From Rossellomorea aquimaris (lineage in GTDB: Bacteria; Bacillota; Bacilli; Bacillales; Bacillaceae_B): a stretch of 64,000 nt of DNA. The number at the start of each line of letters is the position of its first letter. Position 1 is the stretch's first letter. The position numbers and the translations under genes are program-made. Under the pieces are notes generated by a model. It worked only from the letters and a program-made list of their open reading frames with translations, was not told where the DNA came from and searched no databases. Of this stretch, positions 47,386-53,833 are shown piece by piece. The stretch is taken from NCBI RefSeq assembly GCF_008180865.1, contig NZ_VTEX01000001.1, positions 1,389,809-1,453,808 on the forward strand, in the 5' to 3' direction.

Positions 47386-47572
47386 ATTCGTCTGAAAATA
47401 AACGCTCGACTGTTGTATCTAAAGCCTGAGCAATTCGAATCGCCAACATTACATTTACTTTTTTCTTTTCGTTTTCGCTTTTGTTCAAGTGAGACCTGGT
47501 AAGTTTAAGCATTTCCGCCAGTTGCTTTTGAGTTAATTGTAATTCTTTACGGCGTTCCGCTATTCTGTTCAA
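47381..47572 (-). CDS. Cro-like HTH regulator
   Basis: 63 aa. MNRIAERRKELQLTQKQLAEMLKLTRSHLNKSENEKKKVNVMLAIRIAQALDTTVERLFSDE: an almost pure HTH_3. First gene of the leftward early operon, divergent from the repressor, the position of Cro. AAAGGAGG upstream. Confidence 0.88.
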   Translation of the reverse strand: MNRIAERRKELQLTQKQLAEMLKLTRSHLNKSENEKKKVNVMLAIRIAQALDTTVERLFSDEC

Positions 47573-47594
47573 GTTATAACCTCCTTTTCCAATA

Positions 47595-47655
47595 TTGTTT
47601 ACCTATAGGTCACTTTATATAACTTATTATTGCATATAGTTCCCCTGAGGTCAAC
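47595..47655 (-). promoter_or_regulatory. Leftward early promoter with two operators
   Basis: On the minus strand TTGACC and AATAAT are 17 bp apart. Operator GTTTACCTATAGGTCAC (47595-47611) lies just downstream of the start point and GTTCCCCTGAGGTCAAC (47639-47655) covers the -35. Binding to either should block the early operon. Confidence 0.7.
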
Positions 47656-47729
47656 TAGTTTCTATAAAGTTTTTTCAGAAACTTTTGGTTGTTGAAGAAT
47701 CTTACATTTAAACGCATAATAATAGTTGT

Positions 47730-47746
47730 GTTTCCCTTTGGGGAAC
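47730..47746 (+). promoter_or_regulatory. Operator upstream of the repressor
   Basis: GTTTCCCTTTGGGGAAC: a palindrome related to the other 17-mers, 24 bp before the repressor start. A possible autoregulatory site; a partial element TTTCATATAGG follows. Confidence 0.6.
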
Positions 47747-47770
47747 ATTTCATATAGGTAGGTGAAAACA

Positions 47771-48097
47771 ATGGAACTTATTGAACAAGTGGGTAGAAGG
47801 ATTCAAGAGATCAGGAAGATTAGGGGGATGAGTCAAGATGAACTTGGAGATAAACTAGGAGTTACCAGAAGTTTCATTTCCAAATTAGAGAACGGAAAGA
47901 AAAAAATTAGTTTAGAACATGTAGAGAATATCGCTAAAATTTTACACATTGAACCGACAGACTTATTAGTAGATAAGACAGAGTTGATCAAAAATTATGA
48001 TGATTTAGTAATATTAAGAGAAAAATTTACCAAAGAAGAAATAGAAAATATGGTTAGATACTCCAAAATGCTTATAGAACTTGATAAAAATGAGTAA
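47771..48097 (+). CDS. Immunity repressor, Cro/CI-type HTH
   Basis: 108 aa. IRKIRGMSQDELGDKLGVTRSFISKLENGKKKISLEHVENIAKILHIEPTDLLVDK is HTH_3; the C-terminal helices (KNYDDLVILREKFTKEEIENMVRYSKML) likely dimerise. It lacks an S24 autoproteolysis domain and no ImmA-type protease is next to it, so induction is probably not LexA-like. ATG at 47771 with AGGTG 6 bases before it. Confidence 0.87.
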   Translation: MELIEQVGRRIQEIRKIRGMSQDELGDKLGVTRSFISKLENGKKKISLEHVENIAKILHIEPTDLLVDKTELIKNYDDLVILREKFTKEEIENMVRYSKMLIELDKNE

Positions 48098-48131
48098 ACA
48101 AGGTGAATAAAGCCTTATAAAAGTCGCTTTT

Positions 48132-48147
48132 TGTCGAAATAAGCCAC
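48132..48147 (+). promoter_or_regulatory. Spo0A-box-like repeated motif
   Basis: TGTCGAAATAAGCCAC. TGTCGAA is the 0A-box core. The same 14-16 bases recur in reverse orientation at 26497-26512 and 30514-30528. This copy lies between the repressor and integrase genes. Confidence 0.45.
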
Positions 48148-48254
48148 TATGAAATAGCTCCCCTTTATGGAAAACTTGTACTATAATGGGTATAACAATT
48201 AGAACAGGTGTTCGTTTTTTGTCGGTATTTCTTTTTAAAGGGGAGTCAACAACT

Positions 48255-48392
48255 ATGAGGAAAATAATGCTAGTACCAGAATTACCAAAAACCTTCATCT
48301 ACCTTACTGAAACTCATGAAATTAGAGGGACAGGCGAGACAATAGATAAGAAGGTGATGGATAGTGAAAGGTTACATTCGAAAAAGAGGTAA
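48255..48392 (+). CDS. Small protein upstream of integrase, 45 aa
   Basis: MRKIMLVPELPKTFIYLTET then HEIRGTGETIDKKVMDSERL. GGGGAGT upstream. Overlaps the integrase start by 29 bp. Possibly a translational coupler or regulator; unknown. Confidence 0.5.
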   Translation: MRKIMLVPELPKTFIYLTETHEIRGTGETIDKKVMDSERLHSKKR

Positions 48393-49506
48393 GGTTTATT
48401 CATTTACAGTAGATATAGGAAAGGACCCGATAACTGGCAAGAGAAAACAGAAGACCAGATCAGGTTTTAAGACTAAAAAAGAAGCACAGGCAGCACTGGC
48501 AGAATTAATAAACAAGGTAGAAAAAGGAGAAAGCGTAGATTTCCGTAAAACGTTATTCAAAGAATTTGCGATTGAATACTTTGAAAAAAATTACGTGAAT
48601 AAGATAAAAGCATCTTCTTACGACCGTTTGACTTATGTATTGCATAAACAAATATTGCCTTATTTCAAAGATGTATCCATTACGGAATTAGATCAGTTTG
48701 TCATTCACGACTTTTACAATGTTAAATTAAAAGAAGGTTACTCAACCAATTACATTATGAGAATGCACGAGATTATCCGAATGTTGTTGAGGGTGGCTAA
48801 AAAATGGGAGCTAATAAAAAAAGATGTAGCATCCATGATAGAACCACCAAAAAACAAACGCAAAGAGATGAAAATTTGGTCAATAGAACAAGTTAATGAA
48901 TTCCTTAATTTTTGTTCTCACTCCCGTTACCACCCCATATTCTTCCTTGCTGCTTATACAGGTATGAGAAAAGGCGAGATGTTGGCTTTAACGTGGGAAG
49001 ATATAGACTTCGACCAAAATGTCATTGATGTCAATAAAACTCTCTACAAGTTAACTGACGGATATCTGGTGGACGTCCCGAAAAGTTCTTCTTCGATAAG
49101 GAGTATTTATTTCGATGAAGAAATCGAAAGGGTGTTAAAGAAGCAGAGGTTAAGGCAAAAAGAAGAAAAATTGAAGAATAGTCGCGTATACGATGATAAA
49201 AACTTAGTGTTCGCACAAGAAGACGGTAGGTTCGTACCGCCCTCAGCAGCGAACGTTGTCCTTAATAACTTCATAAGGCAGTCTGGTTTACCTAAGATAC
49301 GTTTTCATGATCTAAGGCACACTCACGCTACTATCTTACTACAAATGGGTGTCAATCCGAAAGTGGTAAGCGAAAGATTAGGTCACTCATCAATCCAGAT
49401 CACCTTAGATGTATACTCTCACGTTACAAAAGAAATTAAACAAGATATATCTAAGGATTTCTCAAATATGATGAAAAGTGGTCAGAATGTGGTCAGCGTA
49501 GACTAG
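48364..49506 (+). CDS. int: Tyrosine-recombinase integrase
   Basis: 380 aa. N-terminal arm-binding AP2-like domain (KGYIRKRGKVYSFTVDIGKDPITGKRKQKTRSGFKTKKEAQAAL), core-binding SAM-like domain (60-160), catalytic domain with R202 (TGMRKGE), H315-x-x-R318 (HDLRHTHAT), H341 (RLGHSS) and Y351 (DVYSHV). A Tn916/phage-type two-arm integrase that recombines the 14-bp yppG core. GTG start with AAAGG upstream. Its last codons contain two arm-type repeats. Confidence 0.95.
   Translation: MKGYIRKRGKVYSFTVDIGKDPITGKRKQKTRSGFKTKKEAQAALAELINKVEKGESVDFRKTLFKEFAIEYFEKNYVNKIKASSYDRLTYVLHKQILPYFKDVSITELDQFVIHDFYNVKLKEGYSTNYIMRMHEIIRMLLRVAKKWELIKKDVASMIEPPKNKRKEMKIWSIEQVNEFLNFCSHSRYHPIFFLAAYTGMRKGEMLALTWEDIDFDQNVIDVNKTLYKLTDGYLVDVPKSSSSIRSIYFDEEIERVLKKQRLRQKEEKLKNSRVYDDKNLVFAQEDGRFVPPSAANVVLNNFIRQSGLPKIRFHDLRHTHATILLQMGVNPKVVSERLGHSSIQITLDVYSHVTKEIKQDISKDFSNMMKSGQNVVSVD
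49477..49495. promoter_or_regulatory. Integrase arm-type repeats at the right end
   Basis: AGTGGTCA (49477) and TGTGGTCA (49488), 11 bp apart, inside the 3' end of int and about 65-80 bp from the attR core. Same motif and spacing as near attL. Confidence 0.6.
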
Positions 49507-49521
49507 TAGGGGCTTCAAACC

Positions 49522-50013
49522 CTATAGTTTAAGGAATCCTCCCAATCCTTTAACTAATGAAGAAACTTGATTAATTGCCCCCATCATTTGTCCTGTTGTA
49601 TTCATCATTTTATTAAAATCCAAAGATCCATCCTGTGACTTGAATGAATTCATGATTGAACTTACTCCCCCTGACGAAGGTTTAGCCATGAACGAGGCTT
49701 TCGGATATGGATTAGCATAAGCCTGCTGCTCCATTGCTTTCTTTTGGTACGGATTGTATTCTTTCTGCTGTAGAGGATTTTCAAAATATGGATTCATTTG
49801 ATGCTGGTTCATCTGTTGATATTGGTTCATATGAAACCCAGGTGCCGGATATTGGGCTTCTGGTTGAGGATAATAATTAGGTTGGTAAGATCCATATTCT
49901 GGAGGTCGCATACCCTGTCCTTGATAGTTCATCACTGGTCCCATATACGTTGATTGCGAATGATAACTTGGATGGTAGTTACGCATCTGTCTAGAATGAA
50001 GTGAAGAATTCAT
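49522..50013 (-). CDS. yppG: YppG-like protein, completed by phage sequence
   Basis: 163 aa, Pro/Tyr/Gln/Met-rich N-terminus (YHPSYHSQSTYMGPVMNYQGQ..., NQHQMNPYFENP) and a helical end (FMAKPSSGGVSSIMNSFKSQDGSLDFNKMMNTTGQMMGAINQVSSLVKGLGGFLKL). Low complexity resembles spore coat-associated YppG. The last 15 codons (from the att core) are supplied by the phage, coding for nearly the same residues as the displaced host end at 8856-8906. RBS AAGGGGGC. Confidence 0.85.
   Translation of the reverse strand: MNSSLHSRQMRNYHPSYHSQSTYMGPVMNYQGQGMRPPEYGSYQPNYYPQPEAQYPAPGFHMNQYQQMNQHQMNPYFENPLQQKEYNPYQKKAMEQQAYANPYPKASFMAKPSSGGVSSIMNSFKSQDGSLDFNKMMNTTGQMMGAINQVSSLVKGLGGFLKL
49559..49572. other. attR core
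   Basis: GAAGAAACTTGATT inside yppG, identical to 8893-8906. Confidence 0.85.
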
Positions 50014-50214
50014 ACTTAGCCCCCTTACTTAATAATGGTTACTATACTTTATGTTTTAACTGGATAAATGGTGAAAAGACCCATAAAGATATTTCGACAA
50101 ACACAAGAAGAATGTCGGAAGTTACACTATTCTTACAACTTAAAGAAAGGGTTTTCTATGATAGGATAAATGTAGATGCGACGCAATGAAATATAAGTAT
50201 TGGGAGGAATCAAG

Positions 50215-50397
50215 ATGAACCTGAGTGAACTGCTGAAGAGATACGAAAGTAGTAAACATTATCAAGCAACGGATCAACAAGAACTTCTTACAATGGCCAA
50301 AAAACTTTATATTTCTAATGAGATTTCATTGCATCATTATAAAGAGCTGTCGAAGCAAATCAATACAATAGAAGAAAAAGCAATTTCAACTCCATAA
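50215..50397 (+). CDS. yppF: YppF-like protein
   Basis: 60 aa, helical: MNLSELLKRYESSKHYQATD then QQELLTMAKKLYISNEISLHHYKELSKQI. Corresponds in position and length to B. subtilis YppF. GGGAGG precedes the ATG at 50215. Function unknown in the family. Confidence 0.75.
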   Translation: MNLSELLKRYESSKHYQATDQQELLTMAKKLYISNEISLHHYKELSKQINTIEEKAISTP

Positions 50398-50401
50398 TGT
50401 A

Positions 50402-50434
50402 AAGAGGCTGCCGATCGGCAGCCTCTTATTTTTC
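50402..50434. terminator. Bidirectional terminator yppF/yppE
   Basis: AAGAGGCTGCC and GGCAGCCTCTT form a perfect stem around GATC, followed by ATTTTT on the + strand; the minus strand also has a T-run after it. Confidence 0.85.
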
Positions 50435-50782
50435 ATTCAATTCATCCAACTGGGTTTGCAGTACATATGAGACAGATTGATAATGACTGATAAACCGATT
50501 GTAACTGGACTCTGGAAAGAAACAGTGAACAGATAGCATTTCAATATTATCGAATGTGTTTATTATTTGAGGGAAATGTAGGTGTTTTGGCCTTTGTTCC
50601 TTGATCCAAATCAAGGACAGTTCTTTCCACGCATCATTCTCCCCTTTTACTTTATCGGCAAAAGGTTTTACTTCTGTGTAAAAGTCTCCTTTTTCACCTG
50701 ATTCACGTCTGCCTTTATATTCTTTCATCATCTGCTCAACAAGGATGATCAATTCTCCCGTTACTTGCTTCAATTGTTTCAA
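50426..50782 (-). CDS. yppE: YppE family four-helix protein
   Basis: 118 aa, DUF1798. GELIILVEQMMKEYKGRRESGEKGDFYTEVKPFADKV, then WIKEQRPKHLHFPQIINTFDNIEMLSVHCFFPESSYNRFISHYQSVSYVL match the all-helical YppE. No catalytic motif. Convergent with yppF. Confidence 0.85.
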   Translation of the reverse strand: MKQLKQVTGELIILVEQMMKEYKGRRESGEKGDFYTEVKPFADKVKGENDAWKELSLIWIKEQRPKHLHFPQIINTFDNIEMLSVHCFFPESSYNRFISHYQSVSYVLQTQLDELNEK

Positions 50783-50851
50783 AAAAAGCCCTCCGTAAAA
50801 ATGTTGACAAAAATAAAAAGTAGCACAAGGCTACTTTCTTATAAATTCAGT

Positions 50852-51106
50852 TTAAGACGTCTTATAGGATAATTCAAGTTTTTGTAAGACAAAGGACTTT
50901 TCTCTATTTTTCATAAGAACAGTTTTAGATTCCGCTTTTCTCTCCACTGAGCTCAACTTACTGTCGATTTTCTGTATCTTGTTCGTTAACGAATTCATTC
51001 CTTCTTGTTCTTCAACTGAGATTCGATCATGCAGACTTTGTTCTAATTGATTCAAACTTTCTTCAATTTCAGCTAATTTTAACATAATATCTTGTTTTGG
51101 AAGCAT
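50852..51106 (-). CDS. YppD-like coiled-coil protein
   Basis: 84 aa. MLPKQDIMLKLAEIEESLNQ then a continuous coiled coil to the Lys-rich end. ATG at 51104-51106 with GGGAGG. Assigned as YppD-like only by place between yppE and sspM. Confidence 0.55.
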   Translation of the reverse strand: MLPKQDIMLKLAEIEESLNQLEQSLHDRISVEEQEGMNSLTNKIQKIDSKLSSVERKAESKTVLMKNREKSFVLQKLELSYKTS

Positions 51107-51299
51107 TGTGAATCCTCCCACCTTTTTTTTGGATTAATACTGCAATTCTCTCTTTATAACCCGTTCCCTTCCCCCCTGACAAAACTAGAAGCGTTTCGCC
51201 AAAGAAAGTGTTAAAAGGACATTCCGTTAATTTTGTTTCGACACCTACTGAATAAAAGAAGTGGAAACTAGAAAATAATATAAGTGGAGGTGTTACCCA

Positions 51300-51410
51300 A
51301 TGAAAAATCAGAAAAACAAACAAAACAAACAGCAAGCAACAAATTCAGCCCAAACCAAAGCCTCAAAAGGCAACCCTAAACTAGAAGGCGAAAACCGTCC
51401 ATCGACATAA
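51300..51410 (+). CDS. sspM: Minor small acid-soluble spore protein SspM
   Basis: 36 aa: MKNQKNKQNKQQATNSAQTK then ASKGNPKLEGENRPST. The ending (G-x-NRPST) and Lys/Gln-rich start match B. subtilis SspM, also encoded between yppE and yppC. Expected to be forespore-specific (SigG). ATG at 51300 preceded by GTGGAGGTG. The stop codon is the last base before the repeat array. Confidence 0.85.
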   Translation: MKNQKNKQNKQQATNSAQTKASKGNPKLEGENRPST

Positions 51411-51950
51411 GAAAGCGGAGGCGGCTCGTTCAGACCCGACAAGCATAAGGCGAACCACCCGGAAAGGCGCTCTTTGCCTTTTTGGGTGGTTTGACTTATG
51501 ACCTCGAGGGTCTAGCCGCTGTAGCTGGACTAATAAGATAGCGGAAGGGCTTTGCCCAGAGGCGACAAGCATAAGGCGAGAACAACGGAAAGGCGCTCTT
51601 TGCCTTTGTGGTGTTCTTGACTTATGACCTCGAGCCTCTAAGCCCTGTAGCTGGACTAATAAGAAAGCGGAGGCGGCTCGTTCAGACCCGACAAGCATAA
51701 GGCGAACCACCCGGAAAGGCGCTCTTTGCCTTTTTGGGTGGTTTGACTTATGACCTCGAGGGTCTAGCCGCCGTAGCTGGACTAATAAGATAGCGGAAGG
51801 GCTTTGCCCAGAGGCGACAAGCATAAGGCGAGAACAACGGAAATGCGCTCTTTGCCTTTGTGGTGTTCTTGACTTATGACCTCGAGCCTCTAAGCCCTGT
51901 AGCTGGACTAATAAGAAAGCGAGGGGCGGCTCGTTCAGACCCGTCAAGCA
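51411..51950. repeat. Tandem array of 126-bp structured units (A-B-A-B-partial A)
   Basis: Unit starts are 51411, 51537, 51663, 51789 and 51915, exactly 126 bp apart. Odd units (A) and even units (B) differ; A1 and A2 differ at about one base, as do B1 and B2, so the 252-bp dimer duplicated recently. Units start AAAGCGG or ATAGCGG and end GTAGCTGGACTAATAAG. Each folds as a long hairpin with constant CATAAG/CTTATG and AAAGGC/GCCTTT stems; the other stems differ between A, B and the copy at 333-466 but remain paired. The fifth unit is truncated after about 36 bp. Confidence 0.92.
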
Positions 51951-51974
51951 TGACAAGAAGAGACCAACACCACT

Positions 51975-53006
51975 TTAGAGTGTTGGTCTCTTCTTCTTTC
52001 TCTTCCAGATCTTTTTTAAACCCTCTTTTACATTCGCCAACTTCTCAAGCTGCCTTTGCTTATGAAAAAACCACTTTGTTAATTCGATTCCATGAGGGAG
52101 TCCCTGCTCTTTGTACCAATCTTTATTTATTTTCTTTTTAATCGACCAGTCCGAATGAGACTCCCAATGATGTGGAACTACGTCATAAGCTTGATGGAGC
52201 ATTGGCGTATTCGTTTTGGGGAATCCCTTACAATACTGTTCGTAGTCTCTTCTGGATCCTGTATGCTCTACTTGTAAAGCAAAGTACAAAAAGGAGGAAT
52301 GATAATCCGGATGAAATAAAATCGTAAATAATTCATTTCCTAAAAGAATTCTGTTTTCTATTTTTCTGAAGCCATGGACACTCGCACCTAAAAGTTCCCC
52401 CGTTAATGTCGGAAATAAAACGGAGCTGAAATGAAGATGATCTTCAATATAGAATAGAGATGAACCAAACACCCTCTTCTTATATACCTCATGTTCAATG
52501 ACTGGTTCTTGAATGAGGTGCTGCTCATTTATTATAAGAGAATGGACTAATCTGAAATCATCCCTCTCCTCCCAGTGACGATTCCACTCTTCTTCCATGA
52601 AGCTTGAAATATGAAATTCTTTAAACAAATGAAACATTTTCTTCTTATACCTCGTCGAATAATGATAGAGAAGGAGTTGAGGAAAGGCATCCTGAAAAAT
52701 GCTCCAGTTCGCTCTTTCATACGTTTTGAATAGATCATCACGGGTAGCCGGATGTAAAAGGCGAGTAAAGATATCACCTTTAAGATCAGTCATATTCCAG
52801 CCGGCATTTCTTGATACCATCGAAGCCAGGAAAGACCATTTTATTTCAGGATGAAGAAGGTAAAATTTTTGATAAGCCATCGTTCTTGATATATTATCTT
52901 GATTATGCAGATTCACTAGATGGTTGATTTCATTAATCCACTCATTTGTACGTTTAGGTTCAGGTATATAGGGTAAAAAGCGATAAGTATTGCTCATTTC
53001 ATCCAT
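51975..53006 (-). CDS. yppC: YppC family protein (DUF2515)
   Basis: 343 aa. NTYRFLPYIPEPKRTNEWINEINHLVNLHNQDNISRTMAYQKFYLLHPEIKWSFLASMVSRNAGWNMTDL and later LFPTLTGELLGASVHGF are YppC/DUF2515 hallmarks. Unknown function. ATG at 53004-53006 has AAGG/GGGGGAT upstream; a longer frame is possible. Divergent from recU. Confidence 0.85.
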   Translation of the reverse strand: MDEMSNTYRFLPYIPEPKRTNEWINEINHLVNLHNQDNISRTMAYQKFYLLHPEIKWSFLASMVSRNAGWNMTDLKGDIFTRLLHPATRDDLFKTYERANWSIFQDAFPQLLLYHYSTRYKKKMFHLFKEFHISSFMEEEWNRHWEERDDFRLVHSLIINEQHLIQEPVIEHEVYKKRVFGSSLFYIEDHLHFSSVLFPTLTGELLGASVHGFRKIENRILLGNELFTILFHPDYHSSFLYFALQVEHTGSRRDYEQYCKGFPKTNTPMLHQAYDVVPHHWESHSDWSIKKKINKDWYKEQGLPHGIELTKWFFHKQRQLEKLANVKEGLKKIWKRKKKRPTL

Positions 53007-53121
53007 CCTTATTATCCCCCTCTCTCCTATAGCCATAGATTGAGGAGATTTGTAAACAATTATTCACACAATATGGAGTGGTTTCTGTTATGATATAGAT
53101 TAGTCTGCGAGGTGATTTACC

Positions 53122-53730
53122 ATGAAATTCCATTATCCTAATGGGAAGAAATATGTGGAAGCGTCATTACCCTCAAAAAAAGTTAAGGCAAAACCGAAAC
53201 AACTATCTTATAGCAACAGAGGTATGACCCTTGAAGAAGACATTAATGAAACGAACCAATATTATTTAACGTTTCATAAAGCGGTCATTCACAAAAAACC
53301 GACTCCCGTTCAAATAGTGGATGTCCATTATCCATCAAGAAGTGCCGCGGTCATTAAGGAAGCATACTTTAAGCAGCCCTCCACGACGGATTATAATGGT
53401 GTATACAATGGAAGATATATCGACTTTGAAGCGAAAGAAACAAAGAATAAAACGTCCTTTCCACTTCAAAATTTTCACGAGCATCAAATCCAGCATATGG
53501 AAAACGTCCATAATCAAGACGGTATTACCTTTGTACTAGTAAGGTTTTCTGCTTCCGAAGAAGTGTTCTTACTTCCTTACAAATCTCTAAGGATTTATTG
53601 GGACCGCATGATAAATGGAGGAAGAAAATCAATCAAAAGGGAAGAACTAGAGGAAAAAGGGGTCATTATTCCTTTAGGACTGCATCCAAGGGTGGATTAT
53701 TTAAAAATAGTCCATCAGTTATATTTTTAG
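53122..53730 (+). CDS. recU: Holliday-junction resolvase RecU
   Basis: 202 aa. [19 protein letters not shown] and the PD-(D/E)XK site D90, D101-x-E103-x-K105 ([18 protein letters not shown]), followed by [28 protein letters not shown]. Resolves recombination junctions and also modulates RecA. Typical Firmicutes pairing with ponA 103 bp downstream. An extended -10 (TGTTATGAT) is near 53090. Confidence 0.96.
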   Translation: MKFHYPNGKKYVEASLPSKKVKAKPKQLSYSNRGMTLEEDINETNQYYLTFHKAVIHKKPTPVQIVDVHYPSRSAAVIKEAYFKQPSTTDYNGVYNGRYIDFEAKETKNKTSFPLQNFHEHQIQHMENVHNQDGITFVLVRFSASEEVFLLPYKSLRIYWDRMINGGRKSIKREELEEKGVIIPLGLHPRVDYLKIVHQLYF

Positions 53731-53833
53731 TTTATGAAAAATGAGTTAATCTATAATTTATCTCATTATCAGTAGTATATTTTAAATCTTAGACAATACT
53801 AAAAACACTGAAGATTGAAAGTGAGGAAACAAT

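Larger units (their letters stand above)
8893..49572. mobile_element. Integrated siphovirus-type prophage, about 40.7 kb
   Basis: Bounded by the 14-bp direct repeat GAAGAAACTTGATT at both ends, with integrase beside the right end. It contains a complete set of lysogeny, replication, packaging, head, tail and lysis genes with no obvious disruption in any core gene, so it may be inducible. Left of the lysis genes is a non-structural FtsK/relaxation cassette. Confidence 0.95.

Noticed and set aside
51411-51950. CRISPR-like array
   Set aside because: Units are contiguous hairpins without unique spacers, and no cas gene is present.
51381-51956. 191-codon open frame across the repeat array
   Set aside because: The 126-bp period is a multiple of three, so any stop-free frame in one unit extends through all. 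The product is Arg/Leu repeats with no RBS.
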